Below are positions 31,402 to 43,167 of a stretch of DNA of 64,000 nt, one piece after another (position 1 is the stretch's first letter; each line of letters opens with the position of its first letter). The stretch is from Amorphophallus konjac. Lineage: Eukaryota; Streptophyta; Magnoliopsida; Alismatales; Araceae. The notes under the pieces were generated by a model. It ran no database searches and was not told the DNA's origin. It saw nothing but the letters and a program-made list of their open reading frames with translations. Where the stretch lies: positions 441,376,053 through 441,440,052 of the forward strand of contig CM040118.1 of NCBI GenBank assembly GCA_022559845.1, written 5' to 3'. The position numbers and the translations under genes were made by a program.

Positions 31402-34400
31402 TGTCACGCCCCGAGCGCGGAAGATACCCGGAGACGCGTGACGAGTTTATATCAATCATGTCAATCAGAGTGGTCGTGTATTCGACACAAAGACAGAGAT
31501 GCGCAAAATAGCAAGATAACCCAATCCTTTATTTCATAATGGATAGACTATTACAAATCCAATACTCTGTTTAATAAAAAGGAAAAGTACATAGTTGACT
31601 CAAGAAAATAGGAAAAAGACTAGATGACACTTGAGCAGCTCTATCACTTTCACTCTTGACCATTCCCATCCGATTGACTTCCATCGTCGTCGGACTTACC
31701 TGAAAAGTAAAAAGGGACAAACGGAATGAGCGAACGCTCAGTAGGAAATTATATCTCAAGTACTAGCAAGGGGTTTAAGTAATTACATCTTTCATGAATG
31801 CAATAAAGCTATGCATGCTCGCATAAAACGACAAGATAGAGAGAATGTAATATCAAGGAATTAAGATGGACAAATCATGAACTTTCAATAAGATAATCAA
31901 GACATTTGAGATATTCAAGCAAGTACATTTAACAAGTCATGTCAAGACCTTTGGCTATCATGTAGCAAGCAAGTAAATTACCCTTTTTCGGGCCACGCAT
32001 TTCATGTCAAGTCAAGTACGATTCAAGTACAAGATTTTGTGTGGAATGTCCAATCAAGCAAGTCAAGTACTCGGTATAATGCTAGATACCTTATCATTTT
32101 AACTCCCATGGGCACAAGTACTTTCGGGTGCTCCTCCCAGGACCAGATCGGGCCCTATATGCGCAGGCATTTATCATGTATTTTGACATCCACTTTTGTT
32201 TACATAGCCAATAAAGAATTTCAATAATCAAGCTTGTAGACATGTATGACAACTTTGATAGAATGGCGTCCAAAAATATGACAAAGAACATAGAATGGCG
32301 ATAATAACGGTATAATCACGATATCGATAAAACTAGGTAGAATATGGTTCCCTTAACTTGGGTACCATGACAAATCAATATGGACATTCCTTATATAGAT
32401 TTGAAGTCCACATGAACAGTATATCAAAGGTAAGATACCCTCATTCTTATCATAGAATTGAGGTTTACAAGAATGACATGATATGGCATGATATCATCAT
32501 CCCATTAAGAATTTCTTATGATATACTCTTTGTATAACATAAGGGCCGGTATACCATGTTTCTTTAGATTGACATGGCAAGGATCGTGTAATGGGTTTTT
32601 AGGGTACAACCAGCTCAGTCGGCCTTGAGGGAATCTAAGGCTACGAGGAGTCTTACGGAGGTCTCTATGACTAACTCGCTAGTACAAAGGAACGAAATGT
32701 CCAATGGAGAGCTTGTATGTCAATGAGAATTGAGTGTGATCGATAAAACAATCGTGAAACGTGGGACTATACTCACGGAATGGAGAATAGTGCCGATATA
32801 TATATTATATAACATATGAAACCAACGGTTAACAGAATCAGGATAAAAATATCAGTTTACAGAAAATAACGACTTAGGTAAAGTCGTTTCTCAAGTAATT
32901 AACGCCTAACAGAGGGGCGTTTACATATGTTTCCATTTTGGGAGAATTTTCAATAATTCAGAAATTTATCTAAAACGCGCCCTGGACAGGGCCGTTTCTT
33001 TGCAATGAGACGACTGCAGTAGCAGGCGTCTTTTTATTTACAATATTTTACAGAACATATTTATTGTCAGAAATTATCAAAAACGCGCCCTTGGTAGGGG
33101 CGTTAATCATTAAATTCTTATTTTTACAGAATATATTGTTCAGGATTTTAACAGAAACGCGCCCTAGTAAGGGGCATTTATTTTCAATTCACGCCCTGTG
33201 ATGGGGCGTTAACACATGGAAAACGACCTAGGCTAGGTCGTGAATTCAAGAAATACCATGAATTTTCATGGGCAGTAACAATTTCAGGATAATAGAATTC
33301 ATGGAGAACGAATGTATGGTCATGACAATAAAATTAACAGGTTTGAAGACATATGATCATGCATTATTGTAGAATCATGATTTCATAGATAATCAATTCT
33401 TAACATGGGTCATTAATGATTAAATGAAATTAACGCCTGTGTACAGGGCGTCAAATATGAAATTGACGACCTGGGCAGGGTCGTGTTTTGTAAATTAGCG
33501 CCCTTGACAGGGGCGTCTCTTTCAAAATATTGCAGAAACGTATTAAAATTATAATAAACCAAATGCATGTCATGCTTATATATATGTATATCTTGCATTA
33601 ATTTTGTTTGGGCTACCATAACTTGAGAAAACCTACCTTATTTGATATCTGGAGAGGGGACACGTGAATAACTTGATAAGAACACACTGAAGCTTCTAAT
33701 ACCCTTGATAGCAGCAGTATGCAGATCGGACAGGAAGAAGAAGAAAAATTTAGTTGATGAAGATGATGGAGATGGGGACATAACCGTAGTTAGGAAAAGT
33801 TTTAGAAGAACCTTACCTATGTTCTTCACAACGTGTGCTCTCTTCGACCTGTAAGAAGAGAAGGAGATGAAGAACGTTAGTTCTTCATACACTCGAAACA
33901 GAGAAAGAAAAGAATAAGAAGAACAGTTCTGTTCTTCACTTACCGTCGTAGAGGCTTGAATCAAATAGGTTTAGGGTTTGTTCGATCAAGACTATTTATA
34001 GGATTTTGGACGTCCTGTTAGGGTTAGTGTTCTAGTGGAAGTAATATATCCCTAATAGAGTCCTTGCCCTAGTAAACACTTACTAGATTAACATAATCCT
34101 TCCCTGGATAAGCTCCCGTGTCGAACGGAACTCCAATGGAATTAACGACCTAGGTCAGGGCGTCGATTCCTGAATTGACGACCTGGTTCAGGTCGTTTCT
34201 TAAGAAGTGCCTTTCGTTAGGGCGTTCCTTTGTTTAAAACACGCCCAAGATAGGGGCGTTTCTTGGCCTTACCCTTTTTGACGTTGGAATTTGACGCCGT
34301 GTGGTGAGGGCGTCACTTATTGAATAACGCCTTATCTAGAGGCGTTTCTAATTTGAATAGCACCTTTATCCGAGGCGTTATTTTATATTGTTTTATTTAT

Positions 34401-34461
34401 CTATTTATTTGATTTATTTTAAAATCTTTATTGTTATTAATATTTTATCAGGGTTGCTACA
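31402..34461 (-). mobile_element. Solo LTR of a chromovirus related to element 1 (3060 bp)
   Basis: On the minus strand it begins TGTAGCAACCCTGATAAAAT (element 1 LTR: TGTAGCAACTCAGATAAAAG) and ends CGGGGCGTGACA. Perfect target duplication GAAAC (31397-31401 and 34462-34466); the empty site is confirmed by the 3' LTR of element 3. Minus-strand TATA (TATAAATAG) at about 34000-33992. It shares the GAGCG..CGCTC stem and CAG|GTAAGT block (31694-31740) with element 1. There is no internal region, so it arose by LTR-LTR recombination. ORFs inside (33638-33964 and others) are chance. Confidence 0.93.
32869..34345. repeat. Array of 19-21-nt inverted-repeat modules in the solo LTR
   Basis: Sixteen clear modules of form ACGNCC-N7-GGNCGT. 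19-nt copies: 32869-32887, 32902-32920, 33191-33209, 33223-33241, 33433-33451, 33466-33484, 33498-33516, 34145-34163, 34178-34196, 34241-34259 and 34327-34345. 20-21-nt copies begin near 32975, 33010, 33083, 33156 and 34294. Several are perfect: ACGACTT with AAGTCGT, ACGACCTA with TAGGTCGT, ACGACCTG with CAGGTCGT, ACGCCT with AGGCGT. The changes on the two arms compensate. Confidence 0.9.
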
Positions 34462-34854
34462 GAAACTAAGAGTTCGCGTGCTATAAAGAAGCCCACATGA
34501 AGGACGTAAACCCCTCTAAAACCCCTCAACTTACTGGGATCAGTCACACGACGGGCCACTATTTAAAATTGGATAAGCCCTAATACAAGAGGTAAGCCAG
34601 GCAAGAGCCAAAAACCCTGAGCATGAACCACTTCACCTTTTGGTGGAGAGGGATCTCGCGCTCTTATCTTCCTCCTAGCTCTTCCCTTTGCATCCGAGCT
34701 CTACTACTTTGCTGACTTAAGCTTCGGAGGGTCTTCCCTAGGGTTCAATCCCTGGGCACCTCTGACTCATTTCCCTTCTTGTAGTTCACACTTCAAGTGT
34801 ACGTGGTCATCTTCTTCCCCGCTCAGGAGTAGTGCGAGATAGCCCCTCTTCATC

Positions 34855-34870
34855 TGGCACCGTCTGTGGG
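34855..34870 (+). other. Primer binding site of element 3
   Basis: TGGCACCGTCTGTGGG, two bases after the LTR end at 34852; differs from element 2 by two substitutions near the 5' end. Confidence 0.7.
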
Positions 34871-34889
34871 AAACGAACAAAGAGCGATC

Positions 34890-36420
34890 ATGGTGCAAAG
34901 AAATTATGGCAGGAGGACTACCAGTGACTTAGGGAAAGTCCTAGTGACGGAAGAAGGTGCACCTTCTCTCCTCATAGAGAATTCCCCGTCAGGCAACAAT
35001 GCCAACGAGATACCTCCGTCGGTGACGGGGTAACAGCTTCCCAGCGGGAGCACCGACGCCCTCCAAACCCTCAACGTAAAATTGGATGTCCTCGTGGATC
35101 TCATGAGGGCCCAGGTGGCCAGGGAGGAGAAGTCACAGTTCTCCCGGAAGAACCCCCCACGCGGAGATGCCTCTCAGCAAACCGCTGGAGGCCATTTTAC
35201 CCTCTGGGGGCGGCGACTCATTCGCAACCTGTCAGGAGGACCATCGCATGCCCCTCCCCCGGAGCAGGAAGCCTCCTCAACCCTGAGGAGGGAGAAGACC
35301 AGAGCACGCCGACCATTTCTGGAAGCCGAGGCCCCCGAGGAGCGTCGGGACAGCATGCAAGTGCGCCCCCCCAGCCCCTCGGGCCAGCGACAACCGGAGC
35401 TGTCTCTCCGGCTGCGAGACTTTGAGAGGCGTTTCACGGAGCAAGAGCGCACCCTCCGCGCCTTGCAGAAGACCTCTCATGTAAAGGACAAGGAGCGATC
35501 CCCCTTCTCCTACTATATTTTGAAGGCAGAGATATCCCCCAGGATCTCACTCCCGACCTTCAAGTCGTACGACGGCCAAGGAGACCCAGCTGACCACTAC
35601 GATAGCTTCGGTTCCCTTAATGGCCATGCATGGTGAGTCCGACGTAATCAAGTGCTGAGCATTCATGACCACTCTGGTCCAGGGTGCTCAGGCTTGGTTT
35701 AGGGCCCTCGCCCCTGGCAGCATCCACAACTTCAAGTAATTCGGGCGAGTGTTCAAGGAAAGCTTTACCGGCAGCGGTCCACCCCCGTCAATGGTGGGAT
35801 TACTGGCCCTCAAGTAGGAACAGGGGGAGAAGTTGTGGGCTTATATCAACCGATTCTAATCGGAAGCCCTGCGCATCCCCCGCATGGATGTGGCCTCTGC
35901 CATCACCGCATTGACCGGGGCTACCCGTGACGAGAACCTGCAGCGCGAGCTAGTGCTTCATCCTCCCACCTCCCTTACCAAGCTAGTGACCCTGGCCTTG
36001 CGCCATGCAGAGTGCAAGGAAGTCCTCCACGCTTACCGAGGCACGACAGGCTTGGGTCGGGAGGGGGACAAGAAGCGATCATCCAAGCAAGGCACGAGCC
36101 AAAGAAAAAGGAAGAACTAGGACAGAGATCGAAAAGAGCCGTCCCAGAAGTACGAGCGGTATACCCCCCTTACCGCTCCCGTCTATGAAATTTATGAAGA
36201 CATCAAAGGCTCGGGCCTCCCCAGCCAACCCGAGCCTATGAAAGCCAAGCATCGCAATCACCGCAAGTATTACTTGTTCCACAGCGATCACGGGCACCAC
36301 ACCAACGATTGCCATCAACTTCAAGATGAGATCGAGAGCCTCATCTGCCAGGGACACCTATCCCATGTCCGGGCAAAGGGAAGATCGAGGTGCCCTTGAA
36401 GAGATCGACAATGCCCCCCG
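34890..36420 (+). pseudogene. gag: Element 3 gag
   Basis: ATG at 34890 (MVQRNYGRRTTSD). Stop at 35031, then open to 35636 (LNVKLDVLVDLMRAQVA ... LRDFERRFTEQERTLRALQ ... YDGQGDPADHYDSF). A frameshift near 35630 moves the capsid core to another frame (VASAITALTGATRDENLQRELVLHPP ... LALRHAECKEVL, about 35890-36030). The CCHC-like finger near 36270-36315 has lost its first Cys (YLFHSDHGHHTNDC; element 2 has CLFHSD). About 60-70% similar to element 2 gag by eye, so a different family of the same lineage. Confidence 0.85.
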
Positions 36421-36599
36421 CGGAGTCCACATCAACGTCATCGCGGGTGGTGAGACATCAGGCGGAGATAGCAGCCGAGGAAGAAAATGTCACGCCGAGC
36501 GGGCGAGTCGAGCCTCCATTGAGCACTCTACGGCCCTGCAGGCGAGCGAATCGCAGGCCCTGGTATTCTTCAACCAGGACCTGGAAGGGTTAACCACCC

Positions 36600-39500
36600 C
36601 GCACGATGACGCTCTCGTTGTATCAGCTACAATAAACCATTGTAACATAGATAGGATCTTGGTTGACAATGGTAGTGCCCCTGATATATTACCCTATGAA
36701 TGTTTCCTCAAGTTGGGAGAGAATCCATCTAAACTCCGCCTGATCTGAACCCCCCTCTATGGGTTCAACGGCAAGGAAACTTATCTCGAGGGAGCCCTGA
36801 GACTGCCAGTTACTATCGGCACCCCGCCCAAAACCGTTACGGTTATGGTAGACTTCATCGTGATTAAGGGGATGACGGCATATAACGCAATCTTCGGCTG
36901 AGGCATTCTCAGCCGAATGAAAGCGGTGCCCTCTACCTTTCACAAAAAAATGAAGTTCCCAACCAAACATGGCGTGGGGGAAATCTGAGGTAACCAGGCA
37001 TTGGCTAGATGGTGCTATATAATCTCGGTCGAAGTCACTAGGCCGGAAGGGAAAAAAGGAGTAAAGGTAGCCGAAGAGGGACCCACAACATCTGAGCCTG
37101 GTGACGAGTTGCTAACGGTTTTCCTTAACGGTGACCCGACTCTAGGAGTAAAGATTGGAGCCGATCTACCACTTGAGGTACAGGAAAAATATAAGGATTT
37201 CCTTACCCAGTATATCCGAGTCTTTGCATGGTCTGATGAGCACCTTCCTGGGATCCCGGGAGATGTGGTGATGCACAAGCTCAACCTCGACCCAACGGTG
37301 AAGCCAGTCCAGCAACGCAGAAGAAAGTATGCCCAGAGAAGCAAGCGGTCATCAAAGAGCAAGTCATCAAGGGGCAGAAGACTGGCCTTTTTCGACCGGT
37401 CCTATACCCTACTTGGTTCTCCAACGTCGTCCTTGTACCAAAGGCTTCTGGGAAATGGCGAATGTGTATGGACTTCACCGACCTCAACCGGGCTACCCCG
37501 AAGGACTGCTACCCATTGTCGAGCATTGATCAACTGGTCGACTCAACCTCTGACAACGAGCTGCTCAGCTTCCTGGACGCCTACTCCGGCTACCATCAGA
37601 TCAAGATGGACCCGGAGGACATCGAGAAGACCGCCTCCATCACCGACTTCGGCGTACACTGCTACACCCGGATGCCGTTCGGGCTAAAGAACGTCGGAGC
37701 AACATATCAGAGACTGATCAACCACATCTTAGAAGGATAGCTCAGTCGGAACGTCGAGGCCTACATTAATGACATGCTCGTCAAAATGCCGAAGTCCGAA
37801 GACCACCTCACCGACTTAGCCGAAACCTTCGACACCCTCCTGAAGTGCAGCATGAAGCTCAACCCTGCCAAATGTGCCTTCGGAGTCAGATCCGGGATGT
37901 TCCTAGGCTTCCTGGTAACTCAGCGTGGAATTGAGGCCAACCCCGACAAGGTCCAGGCCATCCTAGACATGCGGCCGCCCACCTGCATCAAGGACGTCCA
38001 ATGCCTTACGGGGCACATTGCTGCGCTCAACCGTTTCCTATCCCGGGCGGATGAACGGTGCTTACCCTTCTTTAAATTATTGAGGGGACCCAAAATGGCA
38101 TCTACTATGTTCGCCTGGGATGAGGAATGTCAGAAGGCGTTCGCTAAACTCAAGGAATTATTGGCCTCGCCCCCGGTACTGTCCAAGCCGGTCCAAGGCA
38201 AAGCCCTATACCTCTATCTCTCGGTGACTCCTTCTATAGTGAGCTCGGTCCTGGTCAGAAATGACACAGGGATCGAGAGACCAGTTTACTATACCAGCAA
38301 GGTGCTTAATGAGGCCGAGAAAAGGTACCCCGCAACCGGGAAACTCGTGCTAGCGTTGGTTACCTCAGCCAAGCGCCTCCGACCCTACTTTTAAGGGCAC
38401 TCCATCGTCGTATTAACAGGCGAACCTCTGAAGAAGATTTTCTTTCACCCTGAAGCATCGGGACGCCTCGTCAAATGGGCCATCATGCTTGGGGCCTACG
38501 ATATCTCGTATCGCCCCCGTTCGGCCATCAAGGGATAGGCTCTCGCAAACTTCATCACTGAAAGCACGGTCCCGATTGAAGAAGTACCTCCACCAGCGCC
38601 CGGTCCCACTTGAGATATGTTCATCGACGGGTCCTCCAACTTGGTCGGATGCGGTGCCGGTGTCCTCCTCAAATCCCCTGAAGGAGTAGAGCTGTGGTAC
38701 GCCCTGAAGTTCAACTTCCAGGCATCCAACAACGCCTCCGAGTACGAAGCCCATATCTCAGGGGCTAGGATGGCTCGACGACTGGGGGCCGAGTGGGTCA
38801 GAATCCACAATGACTCCCAATTGGTCGCCAGCTAGGTCAACGGTGATTACGAAGCTCGGGAAGGACAAATGGTCAAGTACCTCCAAGCGGTCAAGAGGAT
38901 GGCCCAACTCTTCGAGAGCTTTGAGGTAGTCTGGATAGCTCGGGAGGAAAACTCCCGAGCGGACGCCCTCTCTCCACTGGCCTCCTTCGCTCGACACCGC
39001 AGGTACACGATCAGTCTTTCTCGAAGAGCTCGGGCGACCGAGCATTGAGTCTGAGCTTATGACCGTTGACCCGGCATCCCCGAGCGACTGGCGGACCCCC
39101 TACATATCCTTGCTCTGGGATTCTCAAGTGCCCACCGACCCTCGGGAGGCTCGAAAGCTGAAGTACCAAGCTCGGCGTTTCATCATGCTACATGAGGCCC
39201 TGTACCGCAGATCTTTCTCTGGTCCCCTCCTCAAGTGCATCAGCGCCGACGAAGCCAGCCGAGCTATTTAAGAAGTACACGAAGGCACCTGCGGAGCGCA
39301 CCAAGGAGGAAGATCGCTCGCCAGGATCCTGCTTCGGTAGGGTTACTGGTGGCCCACTCTCCAGCGCGACTAAATGACCTACGTACAGAAGTGTGACCGA
39401 TGTCAAGGCTTCGACCACCTGATCCATCAGCCCGCCGCGGAGCTCATCACCCTTACCGAGCCATACCCTTTCGCTCGGTGGGGGATCGACATCCTGGGGC

Positions 39501-40324
39501 CATTCCCCATGGCCCAAGCTCAGAAGAAGTTCATCATCGTCACCATTGACTATTTCACCAAGTGAATCGAGTCCGAAGCCACGACCAGGATCACCGAGTC
39601 AGTCGTATGGAGTTTTGTTTGGAAGTCGATCATCTGTCGCTACGGTGTCCCCCGAGTGATCGTGAGTGATAACAGTCGGCAGTTTGATTCTCATTACTTC
39701 AGAGACAGGTGTCGACCTAAACATTCACAACCACTTCACTTTGGTAGCCCACCCCCAGGCTAACGGACTGGTTGAAAATGCCAATAAGACTATCTTAAAA
39801 GGCATCAAAACCAGGCTCGGCAAGGCCAAGGGTAGCTGGCTCAAGGAATTATCGAGCGTACTATGGTCGCACTGAACTACTCCGAGGACGGCCACCGGTG
39901 AAACACCTTTTCAACTGGTGTATGGCACGGAAGCCGTAATTCTGTTGGAGGTCGGCAATCCCTCTCTCCGAGTCATCCACTTCAAACCCAAGGTAAACGA
40001 GCAGAAACTGCGAGAGAACCTCGACCTAGCAGACGAAATCCAAGAGATTGCAAAGATCCGAGTAATGGAATACCAATGGTGCATCACTCGATACTACAAC
40101 TCTAGAGTTTGAGATAGACACTTCCAACTGGGAGATTTCGTCCTGAGAAAAGCCGACGCATCTCGACCACTAGAGGCGGGGGGGGGAAGCTGGCCCCTAC
40201 CTGGGAAGGCCCCTACCGAGTGGTCAAGACGCTCGGGAAAGGAGCATACCGACTATCCACCATGGAAGGAACACCCGTCCCTCGGACATGGAACATGACA
40301 AATCTTCGCAAGTTCTACTTTTGA
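36600..40324 (+). pseudogene. pol: Element 3 pol: protease, RT, two RNase H domains, integrase
   Basis: Protease DNGSAPDILPYE near 36665-36700. Reverse transcriptase from about 37260: VWTSPT... frame shift near 37335, then MCMDFTDLNRATPKDCYPL in the other frame. The catalytic box reads YIND (37762-37773) where element 2 has YIDD, so one catalytic Asp is lost. First RNase H about 38200-38560; second RNase H MFIDGSSNLVGCGAG ... AREENSRADAL (38617-38970). Integrase has CDRCQ, RWGIDILGPF, VSDNSRQFDS and GLVENANKTILK with a frameshift near 39710; the tail is shifted again at a run of nine G (about 40179-40187). Many stops are CAG to TAG relative to element 2. Confidence 0.9.
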
Positions 40325-41480
40325 TCATTTGGCAAGGATACACATGTAAAGAAAATATAATAAACGGCATTCTTCTCTTCTTATTAAAATTTGATGTACA
40401 TCAAGTAGGCCGTAGCCAATACAATATGCATGTACAAAAATTACACCCTCTGGCACTATTACGCGAGCAAAACGCTCGGCCAACCCGGTAAGCTCTCCTA
40501 CATCCAGCCACTGACTCTGCCTTGTGCGGAAACTGGCTCGGACAAAGGATTGCCGGCCTCGTTGGTTTGAGAAAGCTCGGAGGAAAGATGCCAAAAGGAT
40601 TGGAAGGACAACAAAAAAGAAAACTGCAGAGATGGACGAGGAGGCAGGGGGAGACCAGAAAGGAGGGAGCTTAATTAGCTCCTCCCCTCCCCTCAGGATG
40701 GCATCGGTGGGTCAGGGACAGGAGGGCCACATGCTCCGACATGACGAACCCTCTCCCAGAGTGACCCCCGACTGACGAACCCTCTTCCAGACTGAAGTAG
40801 CGGGAGCTTCCCTCCTACCATCATCTGCATCGTCATCTTCTGAAGCGCCTTCCATGCCCCGCCAAGACCGACAGCACAATGCCTCGCGGAAGGGAAAGAA
40901 GGAAAAATCGCCAGGGATGGCCTTAAGCGATGAAAGGAAAAGGAGACGCCCCTCAGACCTTTTATAGGCCGAAGGGGTAGCTGATCGCCTTAAATGACTC
41001 TCCCCTTACAAAACACGCTAAAAGGGCTTTCCCTGAGATGGTTACCTCATTTCTCAAAACATCCCGCTAGCGGGACGCGTGAAGCGACGAGTCATTAAGG
41101 GTGGTATGGAAAAATGTAAAGGTGCCAGCGCCATGTCAGTTATTTGACATATCGGCACGCGTGATATCTGCAGAGAAAATCGACGCCATCTCCAACGACT
41201 ACAAATCCGGTAGTCAAATCACACCAAAAGTGGTAAGAAGTAGTCAATTCAGCATTTAGTACTGCCGCTATTACATTTCTAAAAAAAGCCTTACCCGGCT
41301 ACATAAGGGAAAAAGAAAAGAAAGATAGAGCTATTACATCAGGCCTCAGGCCCATCTTCAGGCTCAGCAGGCAAGGCCTCCTCAACACCAGACGATCTGC
41401 CCCTAGTATTCTCGGCGACGGCCGACCTAGGCACTGACCCCACTTATGTGGGAACTGTCTCGGTCGTGCGCCCTCCCGAG
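40325..41480. other. Spacer between pol and antisense gene of element 3
   Basis: No supported gene. Shares blocks with 19559-20930 of element 2 (for example the GGAGGCAGGGGG ... GAAAGGAGGGAGC stretch near 40640-40670). ORF 40524-40775 is not conserved. Confidence 0.55.
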
Positions 41481-43167
41481 GCTGCTGGAGTTGGCAGTCG
41501 CTCGGACGAGGACGAGGATGAGGACTCCCGACCCTCCTCTTCGCTCGATGTATAATGGGAAGAGTTGGTCAAACCCTAGTCCGAGTCATAGCGTTGCCCG
41601 GAAGGAAAAATGAGCTTAGACGCCTGGGCCTCTGCCTCTATGACAGCCATGGGAGAAGCCCTTCTGAAGGCCCCGGTGGTAGCCCGACTCATAGTAAGGG
41701 AAGGTAGCCTAGAGAAGAGCCGCGTGGTAGGCCTCTGAGCTCCTCCACCCTGGCCAACTCCGCCTGCCTCTCGAACTAGGCTATCCTCTGTTCTGACTTG
41801 GACAGCCTTCTCTCGGCCTCAGTCAATGCATCCTTGGCCCCCCGGACTCGGCCCTCGAGCGCCTCCCGCTCGGCCTTCCACTGCTCACCGCGCTCGACCT
41901 GAATCAAACGCTCCGCCTCTAGGAGCTCATTCTTCCGATCGACCATACGACGGGCCTGGGCTAGCTGCTCTGCCAACGTCCGAGCCTCCGCTTGGCTCGA
42001 CTGCGCCTGAGCCCGTAGCCGGCCCACCTCCCGACAAAGGTCACCAATATCAAGGATCAGACGCTCAATCTTCCGATCAAGCGCACCACGGGCCCACGAG
42101 AGAGCCTCCCGCTTCGACTCCACCCGAGCATACGCGCCTACTGCCTCAGCCCCAAGCTGGGCCAAGATCAGGCTGCCTTCCATAAGTTGCTCGAAAATTG
42201 TGGAGGGGGGACCCCTCTGGAGCTTCTAACGCACAACCCCCAAAGCAATAGAATGGCACCTCCGGTACAGGGGGGCCCGGCCGCTGAAGGAACTGGTCGA
42301 GGGAAGGGAAACTCTATCCAGAGCAGCCGGGATTGGGGCACCTTCCCCAAGCAACCCTGCCTCGGGGTACCCACTGGTTCGCTCGGGATGAGCAGCCCCG
42401 CCGTGTACCTCTCCGACCTCGGTCGGCTGCGATTGAGTCGCTGCATCCTGTGACCCTCCAGCCTCGACCGGTTAGGACCGGGCTCCTTCATCTGGTGCCC
42501 CCTCTGCTTCGCTCAGTGCCCCAACATCGGCCACGATCCCTTCGTCATTTGCCCCCTCTTGCACCGTAGGAGGAGGCGATAGGGGAACCTCATCAACCGG
42601 GCGGACTGTCTCCGCCTTCCTCGCCCACTTCTTCTCAGCAGACTGAGCCTACATCGAAGACCACAACAACTTCGCCACGGGATCCTTCTGCTTGACCCCC
42701 CGACGTTCAGAAGCATCATCCCGGGTGACCCCCTTGCCCTTTTCACAGGCGCGGGACGAGCCCTCTGAAGCTAGGAGATCGCTCGGAGCCGACGTATCAT
42801 CCACATTGATGACCTCCAGCTCGACGGACAGTGCCTCCTCCTCCTCCTCCTTGGCCGCTCGCAGCAGATCTACTTGAATAAGAGCAAATTGAGAAGAGGA
42901 AAGCACTTGCTTGAGAGAGGACAAGTCCCTGAGAACCTTACCCATCGGCAACAGCAGTCGAGAAAGATACTCCTCGATGTTAGAAGCAGTCAACAACTCA
43001 GCAGTCCACAGGCGGTCCTGCTGAAGGATAGCAGCATCCCTCTCCACCTCCGGAGAGACCTCTGTTTGCTTCGGAGGGATGTTCGGGTGAAAGTTGGGCG
43101 CTGTCGGGAAATCCCAGACCACGCCGACCGCCGACGGGCCCACCCAGAAACATTAGGTCTTCCACCC
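41481..43167 (-). pseudogene. Antisense gene of element 3, 3' part (split by element 4)
   Basis: Continues on the minus strand the protein that starts at 55052: after the break at 43167 it reads CFWVGPSAVG ... APNFHPNIPPKQTEVSPEVE, parallel to element 2 (VMPNFHPNIPPRQEEFPPHVE). An apparent intron at 42870-42941 is followed by an acidic stretch (KEEEEEALSVELEVINVDD), a basic segment, and a coiled coil (about 42180-41780: REVGRLRAQAQSSQAEARTL ... EAERRLSKSEQ). Frame stops occur at 42646-42648 and near 42470 and 42230. The downstream end is set by analogy with element 2 and is approximate. Confidence 0.75.
42870..42941 (-). other. Putative 72-nt intron in element 3 antisense gene
   Basis: Minus-strand donor G|GTAAGG at 42941 and acceptor CAAGTAG|AT at 42870. 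Position and phase (1) equal those in element 2: the split codon becomes Asp in both. Length is a multiple of three and has no stop, so here the unspliced RNA would also be open. Confidence 0.65.

Larger units (their letters stand above)
31054..34852 (+). repeat. 5' LTR of element 3, split (734 bp without insert)
   Basis: Pieces 31054-31401 and 34467-34852 match 61219-61951 (733 bp). TATA-like TATAAAG at 34482-34488 (61582-61588 in the 3' LTR). The solo LTR sits only about 16 bp upstream of this box, so it separates U3 from the start site. Confidence 0.93.

Noticed and set aside
32869..34345. Regularly spaced palindromes resembling a CRISPR array
   Set aside because: Plant retroelement LTR, irregular distances between modules, no cas genes, and the modules vary in arms. 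Not CRISPR.
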